A stretch of 64,000 bases of DNA from Syntrophaceae bacterium (GTDB taxonomy: Bacteria; Desulfobacterota; Syntrophia; Syntrophales; PHBD01). Positions 39,885 to 48,746 of the stretch are shown here, one piece after another. The notes below the pieces were generated by a model. That model was given only the letters and a program-made list of their open reading frames with translations. It ran no database searches and was not told the origin of the DNA. The stretch is from NCBI GenBank assembly GCA_013177825.1, contig JABLXX010000002.1, positions 582,177 to 646,176 of the forward strand. The letters run 5' to 3'. The translations under genes were made by a program, and so were the position numbers. Each line of letters starts with the position of its first letter. Position 1 is the first letter of the stretch.

Positions 39885-41684
39885 ATGAAACTCTCCGATT
39901 ACGTTTTCCGCTTTCTTGCCGATTATGGAGTCCGCCATGTTTTCATGCTTCCGGGCGGCGGAGTCATGCACCTGAACGACGCTCTCGGGCGCCGTTCGGA
40001 TATCGAGTACGTCTGCAACCTGCACGAGCAGGCCTGCGCCGTGGCTGCGGAGGCCTACGCCCGTGTGACGAATCACCTGGGCGTTGCCCTCGTGACGACA
40101 GGCCCTGGTGGAACCAACGCACTGACGGGCGTTGTGGCCGCGTGGCAGGACTCGACACCCTGTCTGTTCATTTCGGGACAGGTGAAGCGGTCCGATCTTA
40201 CGGGGTCCTCAGGTGTCCGGCAGATGGGCGTCCAGGAGATCGACATCGTATCCATCGTCGGGCCGGTCACCAAGTATGCCGTGACGATCATGGACCCCGG
40301 AACCATCCGTTATCATCTGGAGAAGGCCTTGCATCTCGCCGGGATGGGGCGGCCCGGTCCGGTCTGGATTGACATCCCTCTGGATGTGCAGGCATCCGAG
40401 GTCGATCCGGAGGGCCTTGCAGGGTTCCTTCCCTCCGGACCCGAAGGGAAGGAAAGCGAGGGCACCCTGAAGGATGCGGTCGTAACGGCTCTCGACATGC
40501 TTTCCACCGCCGAGCGGCCCGTCATCCTGGCGGGAAACGGCATCCGCCTGGCCGGGGCGCAGCGTGATTTCCTGGACGTGGTGGATCTCCTGGGCGTCCC
40601 CGTCCTGACGACCCGCCTCGGCGTGGACCTGCTTCCGGCAAGCCATGGGCTCTGTTTCGGGATGCCCGGTTCCATCGCCTCACGCGGCGCCAATTTTACA
40701 CTTCAGAATTCCGACTGGCTTCTCATCCTGGGGGCGCGCCTGGACATGGCGCTGATTGCCTATGCCCCGGAACGCCTCGCCAGGGCCGCTCGGAAAATTA
40801 TGGTCAACATCGACCCCGCCGAGATGAGAAAGGTGGGAGCGATCCTCGATCTGCAGGTCTGCGACGATGTGGGGCGGTTCCTCCGGGAGATGAAACGGCT
40901 GGCCGGCGGCACGGCGACTCAGGATCGCTCCGGCTGGATCGCCCGTTGCAGTGACTGGAAGGCCCGGTATCCCTTCGTCCGTCCCGAGCACCACGACAGG
41001 GTGGAGGGCATCAGCGTCTATTCCTTCTCGAGCATCCTCTCGGAGGAATTGACGGGAGATCACGTCGTCCTCCCGGGCAACGCCGGCGTGGCGAGTGAAC
41101 TCTTCCTCACGGCCTTCCGGGTCAAGGAAGGACAGCGGGTATTCCACAACAAGGGGACCGGTGCGATGGGCTTCAGTCAGCCTGCTGCCATCGGGGCCTG
41201 TCTCGCGAGCGGGAGGCGGCCGACAGTCAGCGTGGACGGAGATGGCGGATTCCAGATGAATATCCAGGAACTGGAAACGGTGAGGCGGTTGAACCTCCCC
41301 GTCACGTTTTTCGTCATGAATAACCGGGGATACGAGTCCATTCGCGCGTCGCAGGCCAACTATTTCGGCAGGCTGACCGGTGCCGATGCGACCAGCGGCC
41401 TGACGCTCCCGGACGTGGTCAAGGTGGCCGAGGCGTACGGGTTGAATGCCGTCCGGCTTTCAGATCCCCGGGATCTCAGGCGGCAGGTCAGGCAGGTCCT
41501 TGACATGGAAGGACCGACGGTCTGCGACGTGATGATCGTTCCCGACGAGGTGCGGGAGCCGCGGGTGGCATCCTACCAGAAGTCCGACGGCTCCATGGCG
41601 TCCAAGCCGCTGGAGGATATGTGGCCTTTCCTCGACAGGGAGGAGTTCCGGGCCAACATGATCGTAGAGCCGATTGAGGAGTAG
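39885..41684 (+). CDS. ThDP-dependent acetolactate-synthase-like enzyme (YerE-like)
   Basis: A 599-residue ThDP enzyme with three domains. The activating Glu is in NLHEQACAVAAEAYAR (about residue 49), and the ThDP/Mg motif is GDGGFQMNIQELETVRRLNLPV. Genes for acetolactate synthase small subunit or branched-chain synthesis are absent. In the deoxysugar context a YerE-like role is plausible: adding a two-carbon unit from pyruvate to C-4 of CDP-3,6-dideoxy-4-keto-glucose to make a yersiniose-type branched sugar. ATG at 39885 has only a weak ribosome-binding site. The role is inferred from neighbours. Confidence 0.75.
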   Translation: MKLSDYVFRFLADYGVRHVFMLPGGGVMHLNDALGRRSDIEYVCNLHEQACAVAAEAYARVTNHLGVALVTTGPGGTNALTGVVAAWQDSTPCLFISGQVKRSDLTGSSGVRQMGVQEIDIVSIVGPVTKYAVTIMDPGTIRYHLEKALHLAGMGRPGPVWIDIPLDVQASEVDPEGLAGFLPSGPEGKESEGTLKDAVVTALDMLSTAERPVILAGNGIRLAGAQRDFLDVVDLLGVPVLTTRLGVDLLPASHGLCFGMPGSIASRGANFTLQNSDWLLILGARLDMALIAYAPERLARAARKIMVNIDPAEMRKVGAILDLQVCDDVGRFLREMKRLAGGTATQDRSGWIARCSDWKARYPFVRPEHHDRVEGISVYSFSSILSEELTGDHVVLPGNAGVASELFLTAFRVKEGQRVFHNKGTGAMGFSQPAAIGACLASGRRPTVSVDGDGGFQMNIQELETVRRLNLPVTFFVMNNRGYESIRASQANYFGRLTGADATSGLTLPDVVKVAEAYGLNAVRLSDPRDLRRQVRQVLDMEGPTVCDVMIVPDEVREPRVASYQKSDGSMASKPLEDMWPFLDREEFRANMIVEPIEE

Positions 41685-41694
41685 GGAGCGGGTC

Positions 41695-42756
41695 ATGGAA
41701 GCCACGAAGGCAAAAAAGGAGATCGAGGCCGCCCGGAGGGAAAAACTCAGAAGGGAAAAGCCTCTGGTATACGAGAAAATCATCCGGCTCGACGAGCGCT
41801 TCAAAGCAGGAATGGCGACGCCGGTGGTGGACATCTGCTACAATCGGGCCTGCAATCTCAAGTGCCGCCATTGCTTCACCACCCGTTTCACGAAGAAGGA
41901 CCGCTCCCTCTCCCCCCCGGACATGAAGCGCTTCACCGACGAGGCCCATGAGATCGGTCTGTGCCAGCTCGTCCTCTCCGGCGGGGAGCCCCTGATCCTG
42001 AAGGACCTGGATGAGGTCATCCAGGCGCTGCAGCCGGACAAGTTCCATTTGTCCATGAGCACGAACGGTTACTTCTTGACGCCGGAGATGGCAAGGAACC
42101 TCAAATCCTGGGGTCTGGACAAGGTCAAGATCAGCATCGACGACTTCGACGAGCGGATGCACAACGAAAATCGCCGGAACAACAACGCATACAAGAAGGC
42201 CATGGCCGCCCTGTTCAACGCAAAGGATGCGGGTCTCAGCGTCGTCATCCAGACGTGCATCACCCACGAGAACTGCCGGACCGACCGGACCGTGCAGATG
42301 GCGAAGTTTGCCCAGGAGCACGGGTTTGTGGTGGACGTCATGATCGCCCACGCCGTCGGCGAATGGGAGGGCCGGCACGACATGCTGATCGACGAGGAGG
42401 ATGCCGCCTACATGCGTGAGGTGCACAGGCAGTACCCGTCCCTGCACCGCGACACGTTTCCGACCTACGGCATCGACCGGGGCTGCGGGAGCGTCCAGTC
42501 CAACCTGCACCTGACCCAGTACGGCGACATCCTCCCGTGCGGCTTCATCCACATTTCCCTCGGCAGCATCTTCGAGGAGAGCCTCGCCGCCATCCTGGAG
42601 AGGGGGATGCGCATCCGGCACTTCAAAGAGTACAATCCGCTCTGCCTCTCCGGGGAGGACCGGAATTTCATCGAAAAATACATGGCGAAATTCTACGGAA
42701 AGCCGCTTCCCGTCCCCTGGACCGAGGTCTTCGGGGAGGAGGACTTTGTCAGATGA
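41695..42756 (+). CDS. radical SAM/SPASM protein 1
   Basis: A 353-residue radical SAM enzyme. The cluster motif is CNLKCRHC (about residue 56), with the Gly-Gly-Glu motif SGGEP. A C-terminal SPASM-like cysteine region is present (GCGSVQ, GDILPCGF, NPLCLSG). ATG at 41695 follows GGGAG; the stop overlaps the next start (ATGA). It is the first of three radical SAM genes in series within a polysaccharide locus and may act on a sugar or lipid-linked intermediate. No defined activity can be assigned. Confidence 0.88.
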   Translation: MEATKAKKEIEAARREKLRREKPLVYEKIIRLDERFKAGMATPVVDICYNRACNLKCRHCFTTRFTKKDRSLSPPDMKRFTDEAHEIGLCQLVLSGGEPLILKDLDEVIQALQPDKFHLSMSTNGYFLTPEMARNLKSWGLDKVKISIDDFDERMHNENRRNNNAYKKAMAALFNAKDAGLSVVIQTCITHENCRTDRTVQMAKFAQEHGFVVDVMIAHAVGEWEGRHDMLIDEEDAAYMREVHRQYPSLHRDTFPTYGIDRGCGSVQSNLHLTQYGDILPCGFIHISLGSIFEESLAAILERGMRIRHFKEYNPLCLSGEDRNFIEKYMAKFYGKPLPVPWTEVFGEEDFVR

Positions 42757-43778
42757 GCGAGTTCACGATCATTTCCCATGACCGGCAGCCGCTCCGCGAC
42801 CGGCTGCCGCTCAGGAAGCCCCTCTCCCTGTTCGTCGAGCCGACAAACCTGTGCAATTTCCGCTGCACCCCCTGCGTGCACGGTAGCGAGAACACGCGAA
42901 ACGACCTGAAACCACTCCGGAACATGGAGATGGACCTGTACCGGAAGCTCATCCGCGAGCTTGCGGAGTGGGACGGGCCGCCGCTGAAGCTGCTCCGGCT
43001 CGCCATGCTGGGCGAGCCTTTCGTGAATGCGGAATTTTGCGAGATGGTGCACCTTGCCAAGGAGGCCCATGTCGCCGAGCGGGTGGACACGTTTTCCAAC
43101 GGCTCCCTGCTGACGGAGGAGATCTCGGCGAAACTGATCGACTGCGGGCTGGACATCATCCGCTTCTCCATCTACGCGGCGGAGAACGGGCGCCATCGGG
43201 AGGTGACCCGGTCGAATTGCACCGTGGAGACCATCCGGGACAACATCCGGCGGCTGCGGGCGATGCGCGACGCCCGTGGAGCCCACAAACCGCACATCTT
43301 TGTGAAAATGTTCGACACGTACGGTCCGGAGAACGACACGTTCTTCGGGATGTATCGCGGCATTGCCGACGAGGTCGGGCTGGAGAAGGTCCACAACGCC
43401 ACCCGGTACAGCGGGAACGACCTGGTCAGGATGTATTATCACGACAGCGAAAAGGAGACGCAGGCGAAGCGTGAATATGCGGAAGGGCTGGACAGGGGGC
43501 GCATCGCCTGTTCGCGCCCCTTCATGGCCATGGTGATCAACAACATCGGCGACTGCCTCATGTGTACCCACGATCCCGCGAAAGGGACGAAGATCGGCAG
43601 TGCCCGCGAAAGCACTCTCCGGGAGTTGTGGGACGGGGAGAGCATGTATCAGTTCCGCAAGATGCTCCTGGAAGGCCGGAAGCATGAGAACCGGATCTGC
43701 GCCCGCTGCGACTGGTTCAAGCTGTTCCCGGAAGAGGACAGCGTGGACGGATTCCCCGTGGAGAAACTGCGACCGTGA
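42753..43778 (+). CDS. radical SAM/SPASM protein 2
   Basis: A 341-residue radical SAM enzyme. The cluster motif is CNFRCTPC (about residue 34). Tail cysteines, in order: CSRPF, DCLMCTH, ICARCDWF, fit a SPASM auxiliary cluster. Start ATG overlaps the previous stop and its own stop overlaps the next start (GTGA), so the three genes are translated together. It resembles protein 3 closely in layout (MLGEPFVN / LYGEPLVN, FCEM), suggesting gene duplication. Confidence 0.88.
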   Translation: MSEFTIISHDRQPLRDRLPLRKPLSLFVEPTNLCNFRCTPCVHGSENTRNDLKPLRNMEMDLYRKLIRELAEWDGPPLKLLRLAMLGEPFVNAEFCEMVHLAKEAHVAERVDTFSNGSLLTEEISAKLIDCGLDIIRFSIYAAENGRHREVTRSNCTVETIRDNIRRLRAMRDARGAHKPHIFVKMFDTYGPENDTFFGMYRGIADEVGLEKVHNATRYSGNDLVRMYYHDSEKETQAKREYAEGLDRGRIACSRPFMAMVINNIGDCLMCTHDPAKGTKIGSARESTLRELWDGESMYQFRKMLLEGRKHENRICARCDWFKLFPEEDSVDGFPVEKLRP

Positions 43779-44827
43779 TCCGATACACCAGCCTGAAAAA
43801 TTCGGACCGGCAGAACCTCAGGGAGGTCATGCCTCTGCAAAAGCCCTTCACGGTGCTCATCGAGCCGTCGAGCCTGTGCAACTTCAAGTGCATCCAGTGC
43901 TTTCAGAGCATCAAGGCGGAATCCTACTTCACCCGCACCCGGGGAAATATGCCGATGGCGCGCTTCCGGCGGGTCATGGAGCAGCTGGCGGCCTGGCCGG
44001 GGCCGAAGCTGAAGGTGCTGAAGCTGAGCCTTTACGGCGAGCCGCTCGTCAACCGGGATTTCTGCGAGATGCTCGGCATGGCCAGGGAGGCGGATGTCGC
44101 GGAGCGGATGGAGACCACCACCAACGCCTCCCTCCTGACCCGGGAGATCGCCGAGAAATGGGTGGAGCACCAACTGGACTATGCGCGGGTGTCCATCTAC
44201 GCATCCGAGCAGGGGAGGCACAAGGCCGTCACCGGTTCGGGCCTGGACATCCGCACCATCCACGAGAACCTGCGGGTTCTCCAGGAAATCAAGCGGCGTG
44301 AGGGATCGGAGCGGCCCTTCGTGAGCTGCAAGATGCTGGACGCCTACGGCGACGAGAACGAACGGTTCTTCGAGATGTACCGGGACGTGGCCGACGAGGT
44401 GTACCTGGACAAGCCGCACTGCTGGATCAGGGTGGAGGGGGCCGACTTTATCCGGGACTATTACCGGCAGGACGCGCAGACCGTCCTGGCGGACCTCCGG
44501 AGGAACCGGACTCCGAGGGTCGCCTGCCCCATGGCGTTCACGACGATGGCGGTCCGCAGCAACGGAGACGTCTCCCCCTGCTGTGTGGATTTCATCGGCG
44601 GCACGAACCTGGGTCGTGTGGACGACCATAGCCTGCAGGAGATCTGGCATTCCGAGCCCTGGTATGAGTTCCAGAAGATGCAGCTCATGGGCCTCAAACA
44701 GGGGAACGAATCCTGCGCCCGCTGCGATTTTTACCTCAGCGATCACTACACCCTGGACAACATCGACGGCTTTGACGTGGGAAAGCTGCTGGGGGCGGGG
44801 GAGCGCAAGACGGGAGGTGGCTCGTGA
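43775..44827 (+). CDS. radical SAM/SPASM protein 3
   Basis: A 350-residue paralogue of protein 2. Cluster motif CNFKCIQC (about residue 37), SLYGEPLVN in place of GGEP, and SPASM-type cysteines CPMAF, SPCCVDF and CARCDFY. It starts with GTG overlapping the previous stop and its TGA overlaps the next GTG start. Substrate unknown. With a methyltransferase pair following, the block may build a modified sugar or cap on the polysaccharide. Confidence 0.88.
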   Translation: MIRYTSLKNSDRQNLREVMPLQKPFTVLIEPSSLCNFKCIQCFQSIKAESYFTRTRGNMPMARFRRVMEQLAAWPGPKLKVLKLSLYGEPLVNRDFCEMLGMAREADVAERMETTTNASLLTREIAEKWVEHQLDYARVSIYASEQGRHKAVTGSGLDIRTIHENLRVLQEIKRREGSERPFVSCKMLDAYGDENERFFEMYRDVADEVYLDKPHCWIRVEGADFIRDYYRQDAQTVLADLRRNRTPRVACPMAFTTMAVRSNGDVSPCCVDFIGGTNLGRVDDHSLQEIWHSEPWYEFQKMQLMGLKQGNESCARCDFYLSDHYTLDNIDGFDVGKLLGAGERKTGGGS

Positions 44828-45936
44828 AGCTGATGGACCAGATTCGGGACGTCCGGCACGCCGAGAAGGACATCTTCGATGCGATCAGGGCCTCGGGGGA
44901 TCCGGTTGTGCTCTGGGGGGCCGGCGAGATCGCCTGGTGTGTCTGGACCTATCTGCGTCAGAACGGGATCGATCCGGTGTGTTTCTGCGACAACGATCCG
45001 GCCAAGCAGGGAACACTGCATCTCGGGCTCCCCGTGTACGGGTACGACGGACTGAAGGAGCGCTTCGCCCGGGAGCAGGGCCGCTACCATGTCGTGGTGG
45101 CGACGGGCATCCAGTACCGGGATCCGATCTTTGCACAGCTGGCCGCCGCCGGGGAGAGGAACCCTGTCTGGTACATCAAAGGCTTCGAGGTCTGCGGGGA
45201 AAAGATCGACTATCCGTATGTTCGGGAACACAAGGAGCAGTTCGAAGAGGCATACGCCTCCCTGGCGGACGACGTATCGCGGAATGTGTTCGTGCACGTT
45301 CTCAACGCCAAGCTGTCCGGCGACTTCGATCTCTACCGACGGATCCTGTCCCCGTCCGAGTACTTTGACGAAGACGTGATTCGTCTGGCCGAAGACGAGG
45401 TTTACCTGGACGTCGGCGCATACCGGGGCCGGGCGATCGTCGAATTCGCGAGCAGGACAAAGGGGAAATACGGCGGGATCATCGCGTTCGAGCCGGATGG
45501 GCGGACGCTGGACATGCTCCGGAAAACCATTGAGGAGCACGGCATCCGGAAAGTGGAACTGCACAACAAGGGGGCCTGGGACAGGCATGCCTTCCTGAGT
45601 TTTCACGATGGGCGCGAGGGAGGGTCGCGCATCTCGGAGCGTTCCGCTGCCGACATTCCGGCAAACTCCATCGAAGTGGACGCAATCGACAACGTGCTCG
45701 GCGGCCGCCGGGTGACCTATATTTCCATGGATATCGAGGGAGCGGAAAACAACGCCATTCGGGGCGCCGAGCAGACCATCCGGAAGTGGAGGCCCAAAAT
45801 GGCCGTTTCCGTCTATCACAAGCGGGAGGACCTCTTCGACCTCCTGCTCCTGATCAAATCTTTCGACCCGCAGTACCGGTTTCACATGAGACACTACACG
45901 GAAAACCAGACCGAAACGGTGCTGTATGCGCTGTAG
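44824..45936 (+). CDS. FkbM-family methyltransferase with N-terminal Rossmann-like domain
   Basis: A 370-residue protein. Residues about 25-110 form a nucleotide-binding-like module (VVLWGAGEIAWCVW, FCDNDPAKQGT). Residues about 195-370 form an FkbM-type SAM methyltransferase (VYLDVGAYRGRAIVEF, IIAFEPDGRTL, YISMDIEGAENNAIRG). FkbM enzymes O-methylate sugars and polyketides. GTG at 44824 overlaps the previous stop. The same WGAG...DNDPxKQGT module sits at the C-terminus of the next protein, implying a shared module. Confidence 0.88.
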   Translation: MKLMDQIRDVRHAEKDIFDAIRASGDPVVLWGAGEIAWCVWTYLRQNGIDPVCFCDNDPAKQGTLHLGLPVYGYDGLKERFAREQGRYHVVVATGIQYRDPIFAQLAAAGERNPVWYIKGFEVCGEKIDYPYVREHKEQFEEAYASLADDVSRNVFVHVLNAKLSGDFDLYRRILSPSEYFDEDVIRLAEDEVYLDVGAYRGRAIVEFASRTKGKYGGIIAFEPDGRTLDMLRKTIEEHGIRKVELHNKGAWDRHAFLSFHDGREGGSRISERSAADIPANSIEVDAIDNVLGGRRVTYISMDIEGAENNAIRGAEQTIRKWRPKMAVSVYHKREDLFDLLLLIKSFDPQYRFHMRHYTENQTETVLYAL

Positions 45937-45951
45937 GGCGGGCAGGCACGC

Positions 45952-47136
45952 ATGATCAAGAACCAGCTGATGAGACCCTGTCCCGTCTGCCGGAATGAGG
46001 TTGGCGCCGAGCGCCTCCATACGCAGGAATTCGTTCTGCCGGAGAACCACCCCCTGCCCGCGGCATATGACGTCGTCGCCTGCGGCCGGTGCGGGTTCGT
46101 CTATGCGGATACACCCGCCGGACAGGATGCCTATGACCGGTACTATGCGGACATGTCACGGTACGACATGAACTATACCTGCCCCGAGAGCTCCCTCTAC
46201 GCCGACCGGGCTGCATGGATCGATTCGTTCATCCGCGACCGGACGGACAGCATCATCGACATCGGCTGCGGAAACGGCCTGCTGCTCCTGGAATTGCAGA
46301 AACGCGGGCTGTCGGACCTGACGGGCCTGGATCCGTCCGAGGCGTGCGTCTCGGCTCTCCGGAAAAAGGGCATCCCGGGAACCATCAGCAGCATCTTCTC
46401 CGTTTCCACGGACAGGGCGTACGACGGCGCCGTGCTTTCCGGGGTTCTGGAGCACATCTGCGACGTCGGCGGCGTGATGGATACGGCGAAGAGGCTGCTG
46501 AAGCACGGTGGTCAACTGTTCGTCTGCGTTCCCGACGCTTCGCGGTACCGGTTTTTCGATGCCGTACCCTTTGATTACTTCAACATCGAGCACATCAATC
46601 ACTTCGAGGAGACGTCGCTCATCAACCTGGGACTTCAGCACGGTTTTCACATGAGCACGTTCCTCAAGACAACCATCACGCTGGCACGAACGACGCAGCC
46701 GATGATCTTCTGCGTTTACGAGAATGCGGGGCAAACCGCCGGCGACATGCGGTCATACGCGCGAAATGCCGTCGTGCACTACATCGAGCAGACGAAGAAG
46801 AGGGCGGGAATCCACCGGGTCCTTGACGAACTGGCGGAAACGGGAGAAGAAGTGATCGTCTGGGGGGCCGGGAATTACACGAGCCGTCTTCTGGCCGACT
46901 CGAGTCTCGGCCGGTGCAACATCGTCCTGATCGTGGACAATGACCCGCACAAGCAGGGGACCCGGATCGGCGGAAGAGCGGTCCATTCCCCCCAGGCCAT
47001 CCTCGATGCGGGAATGACCCGCACCATTCTGATCGCAGCGGCGGTTTTCGGCGACGAGATCGCGGCTGAGATCCGGCATATGGGATTGCAGAACAAAATC
47101 ATATCCTTGGGAAATTCAGGAGAACGTTCCGCATGA
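45952..47136 (+). CDS. class I SAM methyltransferase with zinc N-terminus and Rossmann C-terminus
   Basis: A 394-residue protein. The N-terminus has two Cys pairs (CPVC, CGRC) for a zinc site. The SAM domain is at about 85-230 (IIDIGCGNGLLLLEL). A C-terminal Rossmann-like module (VIVWGAGNYTSRLL, IVDNDPHKQGTRIGG) follows, the architecture seen in sugar C- or N-methyltransferases of deoxysugar pathways. ATG at 45952. Stop overlaps the glycosyltransferase start (ATGA). It probably methylates a nucleotide sugar from this cluster. Confidence 0.87.
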   Translation: MIKNQLMRPCPVCRNEVGAERLHTQEFVLPENHPLPAAYDVVACGRCGFVYADTPAGQDAYDRYYADMSRYDMNYTCPESSLYADRAAWIDSFIRDRTDSIIDIGCGNGLLLLELQKRGLSDLTGLDPSEACVSALRKKGIPGTISSIFSVSTDRAYDGAVLSGVLEHICDVGGVMDTAKRLLKHGGQLFVCVPDASRYRFFDAVPFDYFNIEHINHFEETSLINLGLQHGFHMSTFLKTTITLARTTQPMIFCVYENAGQTAGDMRSYARNAVVHYIEQTKKRAGIHRVLDELAETGEEVIVWGAGNYTSRLLADSSLGRCNIVLIVDNDPHKQGTRIGGRAVHSPQAILDAGMTRTILIAAAVFGDEIAAEIRHMGLQNKIISLGNSGERSA

Positions 47137-48080
47137 GCCTGAGCAGGAAGACCATCAGCGTCGTCGCGGGGTGTTACAACGAAGAGGGCAACCTGCAGCC
47201 GTTTTACGACCGGCTGATGAAGGTTTTCGAGCAGCTGCCGGGGTATGATTACGAGATCATTGTGGCGGACAACTGTTCGACCGATGGTAGCCAGGAGATC
47301 CTGCGCCGCCTGGCCGGCGGCGACAGAAAGTTCAAAGTGATCCTGAACGCGAACAACTACGGCCAGATCCGCTCCCCGTTCCACGCCCTTCTCCAAGCTA
47401 CCGGGGACGCCGTCGTCGCCATCACTTCGGACCTGCAGAATCCTCCGGAGTTGATTCCGGAATTCGTGAAGAAGTGGGAAGAGGGCCATGAAGTCGTCAT
47501 CGCAGTGAAACGGAAGACAGCCGAGAACGCCGTCCTGTCGATGGTCCGGAGCTTCTATTACTACCTCTTGTCCCGCTTTTCCGAGTCCGACCACATCGTC
47601 CGCGGCTTCACGGGCTTCGGCCTCTATGACCGCAAGTTCATGAATGCCCTCGCGCTGTACAAGAATTCATACCCTTATTTTCGAGGGCTGGTCGGCGAGA
47701 TAGGTTTCCGCCGCGCTGCGGTGCTGTTCGACCAGCCGCCTCGCCGGCAGGGGCGGTCCAAGAATAATTTCTTCACCCTGTACGACGTTGCGATGACCGG
47801 TTTCGTCAACCACTCGAGGCTTCCCCTGCGCCTCGCCACCATGACGGGGTTTGGCGTGGCCATCCTGAGCCTCCTGGTCGCCTTCGGCTATTTCGTCTAT
47901 AAACTTGTTTTCTGGGACAGCTTTTCCGTCGGGATCGCGCCGCTTGTGATTGGCCTGTTCTTCTTCTCATCGGTCCAGCTTTTCTTCATCGGTATTGTGG
48001 GCGAATACATCGGCGCCATCCACACCCAGGTGCTCAAGAGGCCACTGGTCATCGAGAAGGAGCGCATCAACTTTGACTGA
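47133..48080 (+). CDS. family 2 glycosyltransferase, GtrB/DPM-like, two C-terminal TM
   Basis: A 315-residue GT2 enzyme with SVVAGCYNEEGN, IIVADNCSTDGS, ITSDLQNPPELIPEF and two C-terminal membrane helices (about 232-256 and 267-290). The type transfers a sugar to undecaprenyl phosphate on the inner face of the membrane. The GtrA-like gene follows, as in O-antigen modification loci, where GtrA moves the lipid-linked sugar across the membrane. ATG at 47133 overlaps the previous stop. Confidence 0.92.
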   Translation: MSLSRKTISVVAGCYNEEGNLQPFYDRLMKVFEQLPGYDYEIIVADNCSTDGSQEILRRLAGGDRKFKVILNANNYGQIRSPFHALLQATGDAVVAITSDLQNPPELIPEFVKKWEEGHEVVIAVKRKTAENAVLSMVRSFYYYLLSRFSESDHIVRGFTGFGLYDRKFMNALALYKNSYPYFRGLVGEIGFRRAAVLFDQPPRRQGRSKNNFFTLYDVAMTGFVNHSRLPLRLATMTGFGVAILSLLVAFGYFVYKLVFWDSFSVGIAPLVIGLFFFSSVQLFFIGIVGEYIGAIHTQVLKRPLVIEKERINFD

Positions 48081-48167
48081 CCGGAAAGGACCCGTTCTCC
48101 GCGTTCTGTTACCTGAACTATTGATCATGGTCCGCTTGATCTTCGCTGTACGGATCTGCATCCTGCC

Positions 48168-48599
48168 ATGACGGGTGAGCCCTTTTCACGCCACGGAGTG
48201 AAAATCCGGTTTGTTCTTGTCGGCATCTGGAACACCGTCTTCGGCTATGGCGTGTACGTCGCCCTGGACTGGCTGTTCGAACGGATCTTTGCGAACCGTG
48301 CCGTCGCTTACATGTCGGCGGCGGTCCTGTCGAACTTCCTGGCCATCCTGAACGCCTATATCTTCCATAAATACATAACATTCCGATCGGAAGCCCGCGG
48401 ATGGGCGCTGGTTCCCGAGTTCCTTCGTTTCTTTTCGACCTATCTGGTCAGCATCGTTGTGGGTCTTGTGTCACTCCCCATCTTTGTGGAGGTGTTCGGG
48501 ATCGACCCCAAAATCGCGGGTGCTTTGGTCCTCCCCGTAACCGTGCTGGCAAGCTGGCTCGGCCATTCCCGTTTTTCATTCCGGAAACCGGGGGCGTGA
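48168..48599 (+). CDS. GtrA-family membrane protein
   Basis: A 143-residue protein with four hydrophobic segments and the family N-terminus IRFVLVGIWNTVFGYGVYVAL, then AILNAYIFHKYITFRS and SRFSFRKP at the C-terminus. GtrA-like proteins are thought to flip lipid-linked sugars. Together with the GtrB-like enzyme it completes a transfer step. ATG at 48168; 87 bases separate it from that gene. Confidence 0.9.
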   Translation: MTGEPFSRHGVKIRFVLVGIWNTVFGYGVYVALDWLFERIFANRAVAYMSAAVLSNFLAILNAYIFHKYITFRSEARGWALVPEFLRFFSTYLVSIVVGLVSLPIFVEVFGIDPKIAGALVLPVTVLASWLGHSRFSFRKPGA

Positions 48600-48686
48600 T
48601 GAGAATCCTGCTTACCGAATGTCTCGAAATATGAGAGAAATGATCCGGTTTGCTCGGTCGAGGTGTTGAGATCTCATCCATGCGAT

Positions 48687-48717
48687 CCGGCAATGCCGGG
48701 GGGCAAAAAGTTATAAT
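48687..48717 (+). promoter_or_regulatory. possible -10 box and palindrome before wecB
   Basis: CCGGCAATGCCGG (48687-48699) is a perfect 13-bp palindrome and TATAAT (48712-48717) follows, 29 bases before the wecB start. No matching -35 box is seen at the usual distance, so the palindrome may mark an activator or repressor site, or be a coincidence. Confidence 0.3.
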
Positions 48718-48746
48718 GAAGAATCAAGAGAGGTTATGAATAGATA

